A stretch of 64,000 nt of DNA, taken from assembly GCF_037975245.1 (NCBI RefSeq), contig NC_092578.1, positions 16,913,821 through 16,977,820 on the forward strand. Direction: 5' to 3'. Origin of the DNA: Apostichopus japonicus (taxonomy: Eukaryota > Echinodermata > Holothuroidea > Aspidochirotida > Stichopodidae). The notes beneath the pieces were generated by a model. It ran no database searches, was not told where the DNA came from, and saw nothing but the letters and a program-made list of their open reading frames with translations. The stretch's first letter is position 1, and each line of letters starts with the position of its first letter. The position numbers and the translations under genes were made by a program. Below are positions 49,755 to 62,422 of the stretch, piece after piece.

Positions 49755-50080
49755 TTTGGGGGGGGGTTATCAATTATGATTAATAATAAGCTTTCGTGGC
49801 AGGATCACATTTGTAACGTTACTGTATCTGTTTCTAAAATCGTTGGGTGTTATGAATAGATTAAATTATTATATTTCTAATCAGATTATTATTAACTATC
49901 TACTTACAGTATATGCATCCTATTATGGGGTGATTCCTAACCCACATGCTGGATATGGATAAACTGTTTATTATACTTCAAAAGCGGGCTGTCTGAACAA
50001 TATCAAACGTTTCACCCTATACACCCCCAAACACTTCCACGTTTTCATCATTATCAATCTACTAACTTTAAAATCGATTT
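49755..50080 (+). pseudogene. Decayed LINE reverse-transcriptase C-terminus
   Basis: The frame reads LSIMINNKLSWQDHICNVTV, then SVSKIVG, matching the LGVxIDxxLSWxxHI region of non-LTR reverse transcriptases. After a frameshift it continues NRLNYYISNQIIINYLLTVY and ASYYGVIPN. Next comes LQKRAV, a TGA stop where CGA (Arg) is expected, then TISNVSPYTP, as in LQKRAVRxI. A poly-A/poly-T/poly-G junction marks the left edge. One frameshift and at least one stop show that it is inactive. Confidence 0.78.
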
Positions 50081-52615
50081 TTTTTTTTCGTTACAAGTTG
50101 GAACTGAAGTCAAGGGGGGGGGGGGGGTATGGAAGGGGAATCTCCCAGTGAATAGTAACCTGCCATTTATGACTCACCTTTTCCACCTTATTGTGAGTGG
50201 ATCCGGAATGGGTGTAGTATTTGGGTATAGTGATGATAATAATCGGTTGGAAAACCCAACAGATTACAAAAAGCTTTTGTGTGGTTAGCCCTCATAAAAA
50301 ACAAAGGCTGCAACGAACAAACAAATGAAAGAATCCTTAACCATGATTAGCAATTTATTTACTGGAAATATCGCTTAGTTAGAGTATATGACTAAACAAT
50401 TGTTTTGGATGATTATCACACATATAGTATGTTTGAAAATTCTTAAAGTACAATTATAGTTATTCAGCAGTGTTTAAAGTTCATAAATTTAGGGAATCAA
50501 AAAATAAACTGAAACAGTTTAACCGGAGCTCAGCTGCCACATAATGTAGCTGGCTGTTTCTTTAAATTCCTCAGTCCATCTTTGTGAAATTGTTTGGAAT
50601 TTTGTTGTAGATTGGAGTAGTTGATACTGTTTATGCTCTAGATATCAATCTCATGCAATTACGAAAGGGTTTAAATAGCTATACTTCGCGATGGAGATCC
50701 CGATTTGCTGAATATATGCCGTAAAAATGTCTACGTTACTTAAAACTTCGAATAGAATGAAATGATACACAGGAGATGTGTCCAAAGTTGCCATCTGTTA
50801 AACTCTTTGATGCACTATTGAACCACTTGGTTAACCTTTGGTTTCACCTTGGTCTTTACAAAAAAAATCATTTCCGTACTGAAAGAATGAAGAAAAGACC
50901 AGTGACTCATTATTAAATTATTAACTGCGATAGAAAAGAACAAAATAGGTATGGCATAGGAATTGGACTGATGCCATGCCTCCAGAAACTCAAAAATGCT
51001 ATTCCTGTGATACAACATCTGATATACACAGATTTGACGTTCCTATTGGACGAACTCATGTGATAGATCACGCTTTACTCTGATTTGAAATCACATTCTA
51101 GCCAAAATTTGTCAGCAATTGTTGTTAATATTATCGTAGCCACATTTATGTTAAAATTGCTTAAGGCTATCACAAGCCACATTGCTGTTGGAATCCATGA
51201 CCTAAAGTTACATTCCATGTTTCAAACCAATTTGAAACAGAGTTTCCAAGAAAATTTAATGTCAAGTCCCACATGACCGACTTTACAATACCTCACCGGC
51301 TGAAATTATACTGTGACAATTCAGTAGATCATTGGTGTTATCTGAAGGTGTTACTTTTCATTAGAAGGTTATCTCAAGGTCACACTCTATACTGTCTGTA
51401 TATGCAAGCTTCTGTAGCTTCTAAACTAACAACATGGGAAGTAAAGGTACTGTAGGATACTCCATAGTTCCCCATTGACTTACACAGATTATCGCCAAAG
51501 TAAATGTGGTCGTAAAAGTATTCACTACGTAGGTAAATAATACCCATATACTTGATAGCTGAAATGTTGGCTAATTCGTGGCAACCTTCAGTTCATTGTG
51601 TACCATGATCATGTATATTTTTACATTAGTATGAGAACGGCAAGAGGGGACGATGCAACCTTTGGTTTTTATCATCGCCCAAAATGGATATATATGTAAA
51701 CTGGTTTTGCCGACTTTTGGTATTTAAAAGAGGTAAATATCTATTGATCGAGGGTCAAAAACGCACTTGAAATTTATTAGAGGAATATCATAATACTTTA
51801 TATTATTCATAGTTATGAGATGTCAGGCGACCGTTCCTTAACTCAGTTAAAGTGGCTCTTGATATTTATTAATACTTATATGCTATGTAAATGTACGCTG
51901 AACAAGAATCAGATCGTAAAAAACCCTGCCTGCTGCAGTATTTATGAATTATTGTGCAAATATGCGATAACTTAAAAGCGTTTAAAGCAATATTATCACC
52001 AACTGAGTCCGACCTCCCCCCCCCCCATTGTTCAGACATGAGCAATAGCGTGATGCTTTAGCTTATAAATATCTGAGATAACCATTTGATCTCAGCTTAG
52101 TGCGAAACTAGATATACCCGTGGTCCCACAACGTACGTCGTTTATAGACTTTATAGGTGGTATTGGTTAACCGTAAACTATGCTACTACACCATAAAGAA
52201 CAGGGGCAGGCTATCAGGTAGGAAGTCCGTAGGAGCCAAGGGCGTTGATAGCCAAGCCAGGAGGCTGGGCAAAGTGACGTCACCAGGCCTCCATTTTGAA
52301 GTCTTCATATTTCCTTAAATATATCATAAAAAGAAATTTCCAAAGTCTAAGCTCCTAACTTTATAGTCCAGTACACATTAGTAATAACTGAAAAGTCCGT
52401 AACGCGTATGATCAAGAGCTTTATTCATGCTAGCCCACGAAGAAGATTGCCATTAAATACATACTATATTCTAACCATGAAGGCTCAGGGATCGGACCGA
52501 TTAGCAGTCATGAACTGAGCGTTCAAGACTATATACAAAAACAAATTCCCTAGTCTAATTTCAAATGTATAGCTTTTTCACGTCGCCAACTTTTTATCTC
52601 ATGGCTGGCTGTTAC
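50081..52615. other. No supported gene
   Basis: Contains a poly-G run at 50115-50127, a TGACGTCA at 52275-52282 embedded in GGCTGGGCAAAG...CCAGGCCTCC (a possible MITE relic), and several short frames without motifs. Confidence 0.45.
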
Positions 52616-52754
52616 CGTTAACACACAATTCTATAGACTTGGTCGTCTTGTACGTGGAAACATTCTTCTTGTAAAAGTTGGCAGCAACCACCAAAATATA
52701 TTGATAGGTTCCATCGTATCCTCTCGAAATGTTAACAGAGAGGAGGCCCCTCAA
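52616..52754 (-). CDS. Candidate immunoglobulin-domain exon (C-terminal half)
   Basis: Minus strand, 139 bp. It is bounded by a strong acceptor (pyrimidine tract ending CCCCTGGCAG before 52754) and a donor (AACG then GTAAC after 52616), entering in phase 0 and leaving in phase 1. It encodes LRGLLSVNISRGYDGTYQYI, then LVVAANFYKK, and ends SIELCVN. This fits the E-F-G strands of an Ig V/I-set domain (LxIxxxxxxDxGTYxC ... LxVNG) and a phase-1 exit is usual for Ig exons. The cysteine of DGTYxC is tyrosine here, so it may be a non-canonical domain or a decayed exon. No partner exon with the first half was found. Confidence 0.33.
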
Positions 52755-52926
52755 CTGCCAGGGGAAGAATAAAAAATGAGTCCTCCTGCTTGAACTTTTA
52801 AACGGAGTCAGTCTTAAAGCCATCTTCAGAAGGAAAAAAAGGGGGTTTACCTCAGATCGAACTTTGACACCTAGCCGCTTAACAGCCATCCACTAAGCAT
52901 GTTTACATCACACAAAAAAAAACATT

Positions 52927-53080
52927 AATTACTCCTGGCGTCACTGGTAGGGATTCCGCTGTAGCTAATAAATTCCTAGCTCTTTCAAACTTGACCGCAT
53001 GGTAGAGCACTGTCGGATAATAATTCTGACGTCACTGGTAGGAATAATCCTTGCTCTTTCAAACTTGTCCACCTCGCTAT
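52927..53080. repeat. Tandem duplication of about 93 bp (partial)
   Basis: GGCGTCACTGGTAGGGATTC with CTAGCTCTTTCAAACTTG (52935-52993) is repeated as GACGTCACTGGTAGGAATAA with CTTGCTCTTTCAAACTTG (53028-53070). The right copy carries a TGACGTCA. Confidence 0.75.
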
Positions 53081-53971
53081 AACAAGTTAAGTTTGTCAAC
53101 ATAATCTCCTTGATCATGTAAGAACGGGTATAATACTTCCACGATCCTCTGATGTACGGTTTAAAGAGTTTATCAGTATATGGCCCGGTGGCCCGTGCAT
53201 ATTCGGCCAACGAACTATTTCAATCCACCCACGAATGAGATTTTTCACTAATTGAGATGACGGAAGCCCGTAAAGGTCATCAGTAATTGTCCCGAAATTT
53301 CAGAATTCTGAAAATTGTTAAAGGTATCCCAAACAGATTCCCGAAGGCGTTGATCCTCCAATTTATTTCTGAGCCTTTGAGTAATGTCCAATAACTCTAC
53401 GATAAAAAAATCCAAATGGGAAATCTGGCTTTGAGGGGTCGGAGTAAAATGCCATGAGCTTGTAGCTTCAATATGATTGACCATTATTTAACTTTCGGGC
53501 ATAATTTGGGCCTGGGGGGCGGGGTTGGGTGGGGGGGGGGCGGGAGGGAAGGGAGGGATACTTATAACTTTTAATTAATTCATTGGGCTGAGTATCCATA
53601 CCAGCCTTCCCTGCATGCACGATGCTCCATCTAGGTATGTATATATAGGAAGACCTAAATATAATTATGATTCTTTTGTCTTGACCTTTTGCTGAAAACA
53701 ATGTTGTTATCAAGCCTGCAGGTAAAGTAATTGAGAACCCCTGGTTGATAATGTGGTTTCCTTTGTAAAACCAAAAGTTAAGGAACTACGAAGAGCAGCG
53801 TATATAGATATTTGTTATCTGGTGAGTGAAGGGCTTTGTTTACATGTGCCAACATAAAATACGGATTCCCGTTATTAAGAAATGGTACGGAAAACTTAAT
53901 GTGCCATTTATGGACAACAAGTCAGTTATTCAGTGGGGGTTAGCTACCTCTATTATATAATGAGAACTTCT

Positions 53972-53976
<5 letters not shown>
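53081..53976. other. No supported gene
   Basis: A 78-codon minus-strand frame (53248-53484) is helical in composition (ELLDITQRLRNKLEDQRL) but has no recognised family or splice partners. A poly-G block lies at 53515-53555. Confidence 0.4.
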
Positions 53977-54057
<81 letters not shown>

Positions 54058-54077
54058 AGAGAGAGAGAGAGAGAGAC
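53977..54077. repeat. (TA)n then (GA)n microsatellite
   Basis: Pure TA from 53977 to about 54055, then 11 GA dinucleotides to 54077. Confidence 0.97.
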
Positions 54078-55274
54078 TATGGTACTTGGGCTTGGCTTTA
54101 GTGTGCGAATGCCAATGGGTTATTTGTATCATGAAGTATGCTTTACCTTTACAGGTCGAAGAAAAAAAATATATCAGAAGAAACTCGGGTGGCGAGGTTA
54201 TCAGATGATATCGCACACTTTATATGAACCACCAAAGGAAGTTATTTGCTTCCTGGGGTCAATCCTATGTCAGATGACGATACGAGATTACTGGTTGTAA
54301 TCTCGCGATCTGTATATGTCATTGGCGGTCCTTCGTTGAACTGATACAATAATGGTATTTTAACAAACAAAACACACAAAGGCGAATTCTTCTAAAAGGC
54401 TGATGTTGATTCAATTAGCGTAATTAAGGATCTTATCAGTGACTTGATTTGGTTTTAAGCACTAAAACAAACGTATACGGCTTTCTTATTACAAGAACAG
54501 AACAAACATTACACAAATGAAAGGAATTTGTTCATTACTCTTACCCCAAGTCTATACCAGTGGCCTAGCCAAAGAGTAAAAGGGCCCCAGGGCAGCAATG
54601 GCCCCCAAAGTATATAGGGTCCATACTCACCTAATCCCAACCATGGTTTTGGGATTTGGTGAGCATTTCTTTTAATTTGGATATGGCACTCTCAGGCAAG
54701 TTCTCTGTTGAGGACAGGGTCAATCTGGATATCTATATGCATGGGCACTCGTGGAGTACATGGGGCCCGTTATGGTTGCCTGAGTGCACGTTGACCATCA
54801 ACAACAGCCGCTTCGCCAGGCATACGACCGGCTTCAGCGGATGATTGGCTACGTTTCGCTACCCGTCATGCACCTCCGGCAGGAACCATGGGTGCTGAAT
54901 ACATAGTATAGAAACTTATGCGGTGGCCGATCAGACAGTCTCAAAGTGTCGTGCACCCTTCAAACATTTGTCCTCTTATGGGTTATCTATTGTAATACTC
55001 TTGCAATGGATGATAGGGATTGGTTGCAAAGTATCGCAACTTCCATGAATGTAATTTGACTTATAATAATACTTTTAAAAGCTGACCATTTTTGGGGGGA
55101 TTTACTTATTTGAATTTACAAATAATTCATCATGATATATACTAAGAATGGTTTGAAATTATATGTAAAACATTAAAATGTTTACGAAGTTACAACGTCA
55201 CAAAAAAGGGTTAAAAATTGCGGCCACGAATTCTTATCATATCGTGAGAACGTATACGATCGAGAGGTTAATGG
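54078..55274. other. Unassigned; possible repeat relic at 54558-54910
   Basis: CAGTGGCCTAGCC at 54558 looks like a hAT-type terminus. The following sequence, to about 54910, is more GC-rich than its surroundings and contains open frames on both strands without recognisable motifs. I saw no second terminus. It could be an old transposon fragment. Confidence 0.35.
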
Positions 55275-55352
55275 ACCACTTGGGATAACCACTTGGGATT
55301 ACCACTTGGGATTACCACTTGGGATTACCACTTGGGATTACCACTTGGGATT
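55275..55352. repeat. 13-bp tandem repeat ACCACTTGGGATT, six copies
   Basis: Six consecutive 13-bp units, five identical and the first with one change (GATA for GATT). Confidence 0.97.
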
Positions 55353-56867
55353 CACTTACCACTATCATAGAGAGAGAGAGAGCTCACTATAAAGGTCAGC
55401 AAGTCAGGGCCCCGCTATGGCATTCCAACTATACCGTACTGCAGAAGACTCAATGTTTACTGCCATAAAGTCTCGAGTAAATATGACTCTGTGTTGTTAC
55501 CTTAGTTACGTCCACTTCAAACATGTGGTTTCCACGTGCTAATATTTAATGAAACACCACAGTTTGTCATATTACTTTTTACTAACCCTATAGGCTGTAT
55601 GTATTGTGCTTTGATCGCGTGGCATTGCTGTGGTTATTAAAAGTTCAAAATTGAAAGTGTGTACAATACATTCCATATATAGAAGTACGCACGGAATAAA
55701 ACAAAAATCACAAATTTTGATGGTTTAAGTGACCCTTCCCCACCCCTCACCTCCCTATCCCTAACAGTGCTGACACCCTTATTGCCTATCCGCTATGTCG
55801 GTTTCACTGCATCCTATGGTAGGTCTGTACAGTGTTGTTTTCTATGATCCTTCATATTAACAAAACGTATTGTTCTTTCGAAATTGCTGGGTTGTTTCTC
55901 CAGGTCAAATATTGTCAATTTCTGTTTTCAATTAAAAGCATCACAAGTCCCCACTGGATTAAAAATTCATAACGTAATCAAACACTTTCAAGCTTACATT
56001 CAAAATATGAAAAGAACGTCTTGTTTTCCGGATATGAGCTATTCTAGACTAATCAAATTAAATCATATATAGAGGTCATTCCAGATTTGTTACAAACTTT
56101 TTTACTTTTTAAATAAAAAAAATATTTGGATACTCTACACTCCTCTCGCGGTACCTTTTAGTTTTTTGTCAAGATGTTCGTAATAGAAATAACTTTTGGT
56201 TGATATTTTTATTTATTTCTCGCAGTTATGCGTGCCCTGTTTTCATATCCAGATATATTAAATAATAATAATTATATAAAATATACAAAGGTTCCAAAAA
56301 CAAATAACTCATCCAGACACCTGCAAAAAAAACCTGAGCCTTTATAGTGGTATTATTTCCTTATGATATGAATCCACTTTTATGCATTTTACTGCGATTG
56401 GATTTCGCAATTATTCGACACAGACGGTAAAACCCAATCAGACTTTTTCAACTTATTATCTTCGCTATAGTCTGATTTGGTCTGGATGCATTAGAAAGCA
56501 AAATCTAACACTTTGAGGGTGAAAAAATGAGTAACATTGAGTAACATGAGTAACAATGAGTGTAACATTCGGATTATTTGGTAAAGGGTTGCGAAGTTCA
56601 AGTTGGTGATCACAGTGTCTCGACTTTGGTTCGACAAATACGTGCGATGGCCCAATTAATATATTGAACCATATAATATGGTAGCACACAGTCCACCATA
56701 TTTACAATACATTTGATGGATACAGCTTGGGGTGGTGGTGGTGGTGGGGAGGGGGGGGGTTGGAAGAGTTAGGGAAGCATTTTTGAGGGGATAAAACAGA
56801 CATATTTCTAATTGACAGCATATTATGATAACGTATAACTCCTTGCGGTGGAGATGTATATGAAAAT
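55353..56867. other. No supported gene
   Basis: AT-rich. GAGTAACATTGAGTAACATG repeats lie at 56525-56565, and a GGTGGTGGTGGTGG plus G-run at 56728-56760. No coding evidence. Confidence 0.5.
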
Positions 56868-56952
56868 GTCTACATGAAATGTCTACCAGAAATATCTACA
56901 TGAAATGTATACATGAAAATATATACATGAAACGTATACATGAAATATGACT
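56868..56952. repeat. Minisatellite, TCTACATGAAATG unit
   Basis: Six to seven degenerate 13-16 bp units (GTCTACATGAAAT, GTATACATGAAA, ATATACATGAAAC). Confidence 0.8.
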
Positions 56953-58169
56953 AGCCGTAGCGTCTATGTCATCGCTGATTAAAATGGATCATAGGCCGTT
57001 TAAAATTACGACAACCATCTCGTTAATAATGTGCATTGCTTTCATATAGTAAAAATTAAGAAAAACTTTACGTGCAAGAGGAATCAATGTATATATTACA
57101 CAGGGGGTAGTTCATGATCAAGGCATAAACAATGTCACTCAAATATATCATGTGATACCAGTTTATTGGCAATATTAAGGACGTGAAAATATCATAAATC
57201 ATGTTAAAGATAAAGACATACTCGAGAGGTGCGCTCGTTAAACCGTCAAATACCGCGGTTGAAGATGAACTCTGAAAAGTATTTCAGTCTATTAAACATG
57301 AAATTAATTAAACTTGAGCTCAGATACCAGCTGCAATAACTATGTTCCGGCTTTACTCTGCATAAAAGATAACATAAAACATTCATGACTAGAGATAGTT
57401 GGCTCATTAGACATTTAAAGGGACATTCCAGTGGGAGAAGTCCTCCAACAAGCATGAATGTTAGGCTATATCTGCTGCAAAAGTTCACTTCGGTGGGTGA
57501 AATCGCACCATGATAATGTGTTGGATTTCTTAAATTCAATCTAATGAAGGATGTTCCGTCAATGATGTTTGGCTCTTAATCTTCTAAAGGAATATATACC
57601 TTCAGTGATGTAAAACACGTAATCCACTTTAGGATTATCCCTTTAATAACGTTTGTCACCTAATCCGCTTCTGTAATATCCCATTAATTTAACGATCTAT
57701 CAACCGATGACCTGTTAAATTGCACTTTCATTTTAAACTATAGCCAACGATAATAAGAGACTCACTTGATGTGGAAAAAAAATAATAATAAAAAAATCCA
57801 TAATGATTTAAAAGCGATATCCCGATTCTACGATTCTATAAAATCTAGGCAGGTATGTATCACCTGGATAAACAATAATTATAACTAGATCTAGGCCGAT
57901 TTCTTTGTCCTCGTGTTGACTTTAAACTATAAAACTCGTGTAGAATCCTACACCCAGATTGTTGTTTACCAAATAGAAGATAGGTCCTGGGTTGAATCAG
58001 TTTTCATGTCTTTTCTTTCTTTCCCATTTCGTCTGTTTTTTGGGGGGGAGGGGGGGGGGGGTGTTTATGTTTATGCTAGATAAATAGCAAAGGTTTGTGT
58101 ATAATGGGACTGAACGGTATAGCAGACTTCTTGATGAATATTCATGTTATGATTATGTTATGATTTTTT
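56953..58169. other. No supported gene
   Basis: Unique AT-rich sequence with a G-run block at 58038-58062. Confidence 0.5.
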
Positions 58170-58378
58170 TCACCCAGTTGGGACAATAGTGTTTATACTG
58201 TAGTGTTATGTCCCGCTTCAGAGCACTCGTATTGTCAGTACGAGCAGTATGAATATCATGTTTCTATGACATCAAGGTGAGGAACTGTTTGTACTGACAA
58301 TACCAGTGCTTTGAGAGCATGATATTGGAGTACAGTTAAAAGAGGTATTAGCATAAGGAAATTGCCCCAACTGGCTGA
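58170..58378. mobile_element. MITE family D, fold-back copy
   Basis: The terminal repeats TCACCCAGTTGGGACAAT and TCAGCCAGTTGGGGCAAT (right end read in reverse) differ at two positions. An inner perfect inverted pair GTATTGTCAGTAC / GTACTGACAATAC (58229-58241 and 58291-58303), with AGCACT/AGTGCT next to it, lets most of the element fold into one long imperfect hairpin. A deleted relative lies at 23431-23598. Target duplication unresolved because both flanks are T-rich. Confidence 0.75.
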
Positions 58379-60864
58379 TTTTTTAACCACGATCATTTAG
58401 CTATTCAAATGTGAACACTGCGTCTTGTCGTGTCGTAAAAAGTTTGCTAATTCATATAAAAAAAAAGACCATAAGGTTTAGCCAGATGTTGTTTTTAGTT
58501 GTCTATTAATGTTATTTGTACGTATTGAACAATAAACTTTTGATGGCATTAATGAGAAAGCCAATGGCAGCAGCTGTGATATACAAAAACCATAATTATT
58601 TTACAAATTCTGTGAAAATGAACAAAACTGATTTACAGAAGACTATATATATACAATTCAGATATTATTTTCAATTTACTCTAGAAAATGATAGATTTGT
58701 CGAAAATAACAGACGAGCATTATTCTACTATGGGAGAGGCTTACGGTACATTATACCTATAGTATCGTTCGTGTACGGACTCATATAACGCATACACTCC
58801 CACATAGATAAAAAATAAAATGACGTATATGTGACGTCATAATGAACATTGTATATACTTCGTTCAATTCTCAATAATTGAATGCGACACTTATACAGTG
58901 AACGCTTGTTTCGAAAATCTTAACGTGGAATGGAGTGATATTTAAAACTATTCTATATCACGCGATGACGTCAAACATCGAAGTTATATAAGATATAATT
59001 GGCTTTCATAAATCTCATGTCTTAGTGATGGATACATATTGATATGGCACGCCAAACAAGTCACCGGCTGAATATAAACTAACCAGTTTCATGTTACGAC
59101 GAAAGACTTCAGACGCCAATTTGATATGGTTTGAATCGAGGCATTTCTTCTTCATCATGAGTGCTTCTCTCTCATATTTTACGACTATAAAACCTGAGTG
59201 CTGATCAGTGGCGATTGTTATATATCCTAACATTGAAATAACCACCATCAATTTAGTTACGTTCAACACTATGCTGCGTATAGAAATAAGATAATGTCAA
59301 CAGAAATAAATCAAAAGCCTTTCTTAGTCCTGATAGTAAAAAAGACCTTGATTCTCATTCAATAGCTTATTCGTGATCAGCTATTTCTTGTTTGTTGATG
59401 TTATAGATAAGAGAATCCAAATTGATTAAAAAATTCTTATGCAGTAATGTATCATATACAACATCCTTCAGGGCATGTCAAAAAGAAGACGTTTAAAACG
59501 GTAACCAATAAAGTGAGGGCGGTCTTGACAATGACACATGAATTTTGGTAGGCTATATTTAAAATAAGCTAGGCCTACCTATAAATGCAGAATACCTTAC
59601 TAAGGCTGAAAAAGGGGGGGGGGGCAGAGAGAGAGAGAGAGTGAGTGAGAAAAGTTTGGTCTGTAAGTCAGGCTTTAACAGTATCAATATCAATATAATT
59701 GTAATGTTCAAATTTATCTAATTTTGTATAGGTAATGAACATTCTAATCCTATAGTTTCGGTTTGAAACTATGTATGCTAATAATCTCTGACGTCAGAGA
59801 AATAACGGCCAATGAACTTACCTGATAACACAACTCGTTAATGCAAGGAATTAGTATCATGTTTGAGCGACTTTTCAAATACTGCCACAGCACTATACAG
59901 TCTAATCAACTATATACATCTTGACTTCTTTATAGAATTCGGATGGACTTATATACATAATTTCTTGGGAAAATGTTATCAAGTCGTATCCTCTCGATCC
60001 CCATCCATCATATACCCCACCGCAAAAACAACACCGCACCGCAAAAACCAACACCAACACCGCAGAAAAACAACAAACAATAACAAACGACTTTCAGTAA
60101 GTTCACATATGTGATAATGTACTAAGTTGCGATTGTTGTGTACTGTTTTTTTTACAGGGTGAGGGATATCAGGGGGGGGGGTCGGGCATTTGTTGAGAGA
60201 CCAGAAGAAGATAATTTTGACAAAAAGAATACTGTAATATGAGTCTAGTCTGGTGAGAAAGAGGGTAAATATAGCAAAAAGTGAAGCATCTCACTATTTA
60301 AGTAAGTTTAACGTTATAATCATCCTGCCTGGAATGCTCTGTTATGAACATAAATTCGTTTAATTAGTTCTAATAACTCTAACAAAATTCTCTTAGCTAT
60401 GACAAACCCATGTAGGCACCCGAAGATGCAGTGATAGTGTGTTTTTTGATATTATTTAGTAAGTTATTAAGACTGAAGCCACAAAATATCTTGTTTTCAA
60501 TACTTTTTAACCAGCCATTAATTTATTGAAAACATGAACAATCACAGCTTATAAAATGTATTCATGTAAAAGGTTTTGGCAAGATTGGCGTCTAAAAATT
60601 CAAACGCTGTTTCTAAATGGTGCATGGCACGCTGTATCGTTCGTGTATGTGTGTTTGCTAGAGAAAAATCAAAACAAAAATTCATTTTTCTGAACAGAAA
60701 ATGGAAAGCTTGGCGGAACATATTTTTCTCGCATTTTTTTTATATCATTTCGCTTTTTCCTCCAGGCGAACTTTGAATTCGTACAAACAAAAGCGCAAAA
60801 AGACAACGACTTACAATGATAAGAAAATCCTTCATTAATTTCGGTCGGTCACAAATCTTACAAT
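58379..60864. other. No supported gene; one weak open frame at 59015-59269
   Basis: A minus-strand frame encodes a hydrophobic start (from ATG, MVVISMLGYITIATDQHSGF) and then a charged segment with EREALMMKKKCLD, faintly like a secreted PAN-type fragment with its cysteines missing. No splice support is convincing. Two TGACGTCA palindromes lie at 58832 and 58966 and a third at 59789. A G run precedes a (GA)n at 59610-59655. Confidence 0.4.
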
Positions 60865-61242
60865 CAGTGGCGTAGAAAGGTACTTTTGAGTGGGGGGGGG
60901 GGGCTGAAGACCGATGGCCAGCCTGGGGGAGGGGTCTAAGAGGAGGGGGTACCCCTCCCCTTTGGAATTTTTTGCATTTCCAGGTGGCCTCTGATGCAAT
61001 TTGGTGCAATATAGCACACTTCAACACCCACTCCATTTTGTAAACTTAATTTTGTATTTTCACCTGGCCTTAGATGCAATTTGGTGCTCCAAATGAGATT
61101 TTTTCCTCATTTGGAAATGAAAAAGGGGTTTTCTGACTTGCGAACCGGGGGGGGGGGGGCGGAATGATACTTCCGCCCCTCCACATTGTTCACTGGGGGG
61201 GGGGGGCTGGCGCCCCCAGCCCCCCCGGTTCCTACGCCCTTG
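60865..61242 (-). mobile_element. hAT-type MITE, family A, copy 2
   Basis: Inverted relative to the copies at 15.7 and 62.4 kb. It starts CAGTGGCGTAG and ends with the complement of CAAGGGCGTAGG. The exact 8-bp duplication CTTACAAT flanks it (60857-60864 and 61243-61250). It contains three runs of 12-13 G. 378 bp, non-coding. Confidence 0.92.
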
Positions 61243-62280
61243 CTTACAATGACAGTTATATTGAAGGGAATACACAAGTCTCGTCTTATTATGTGCAATC
61301 CTTACTCGTACATTGGCAAACTTTCTCTTCTTTTTGTTTATCGAATTTGTATATTGATGAAAAATGTGGTTTAAAAGTGTTAATTTAGCTAAATCCTACA
61401 ACTCTGGCCGCGAGTGTGGGCTCTGATGCACTGATGGTTCGTTTTACCACATACTACACAGAGAGGTAATAGAAGAATAATCCAGATATTATATTTTTCT
61501 TTCCATGAAAGGGGACATATTTTTAGTTTAGTTAGATAAAATTGACGGGTAAATATATGTGTAAAGTGAGTATAACGTGTAAGAGTTACACGAATCAATG
61601 TTTTACGTGTACTTAAGGAACTTGAATTCCATTGTCGTAAGAACCCCCCCCCCCCCACATAAATATCACCTATAAAGTCGATTATTATTTACCCATGTAA
61701 TACCGAAGTCGGTCCGCTGGGAAAGCAGTTATTTTACGACTGTTGGCACTACGTGTGTGCATGGACCAAAGGCCAAAGGTTTACATTAGGCAGAAGTATA
61801 ATTCACTGTCTATGTCATTTATAACGCTTTTCTGTTGAAGCAATATCTGACTATGAAAGCGACAGGAATTTTACCTCAAGGGGTGTTCATAAAGGAGCAG
61901 ATCTTGCCCTGGAATCGTTGAAGCCAACTCCTCAGTTAGGAATGTGGGACCCCCCCCGAAAAAAAAAGAACAAAAAAAAAGAAAGAAAGTGGATTGAACA
62001 TTTTATGTGAGGTTGAAAAAGTAAGGGTAAAGGGAAGGGGGGGGGGTAGGGTGGTCTCGCTTGTGTCCTATTCTAAGCTGGATGGGAACTATTTACATGG
62101 AGGTGTCATATATTTGTACGTTGAGAAAAAAACACGTTTTGATTCATTCAAAGGAGGAACCTTTCATACATTAAGCGTGAAAACAATGAAACTAAAATCA
62201 GCGCTGAGGCATGCTTATCAGCTATGTGGCTCATCTAGCCTTGAACAGCAAATAGTTACGATATTGTTAGGATCGTCTGC
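61243..62280. other. No supported gene
   Basis: A 101-codon plus-strand frame (61994-62299) runs into the hairpin at 62281 and has no recognisable family; I do not support it. Poly-C at 61645-61657 and poly-G at 62037-62046. Confidence 0.45.
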
Positions 62281-62385
62281 GTTATTCATGTTAGAGTAGC
62301 AGCTCACTGATTCATGCATCGGCGCGGCGTAGGCTTCGCCGCGCCGATGCATGAATTAGGGAGCTGCTACTCTAACATGAATAAC
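62281..62385. repeat. Near-perfect 49-bp inverted repeat with 7-nt loop
   Basis: The left arm 62281-62329 (GTTATTCATGTTAGAGTAGC... ending GGCGCGGCG) is the reverse complement of 62337-62385 except within one 4-base block (ACTG at 62306-62309). The loop is TAGGCTT. Homology stops abruptly on both sides. A transcript would fold into a 45-plus-pair hairpin. No second copy was found in the window. Confidence 0.95.
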
Positions 62386-62422
62386 GATGAAGAAAAGGCA
62401 GCGTTATAGTTTTGCTTTCATG

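Noticed and set aside
59015-59269. Secreted small protein
   Set aside because: The full frame needs a GTG start; from the first ATG it is about 79 codons with no domain cysteines and no good splice sites.
61994-62299. 101-codon frame on the plus strand
   Set aside because: Ends inside the hairpin at 62281, has a G-run-coded stretch and no recognisable family.
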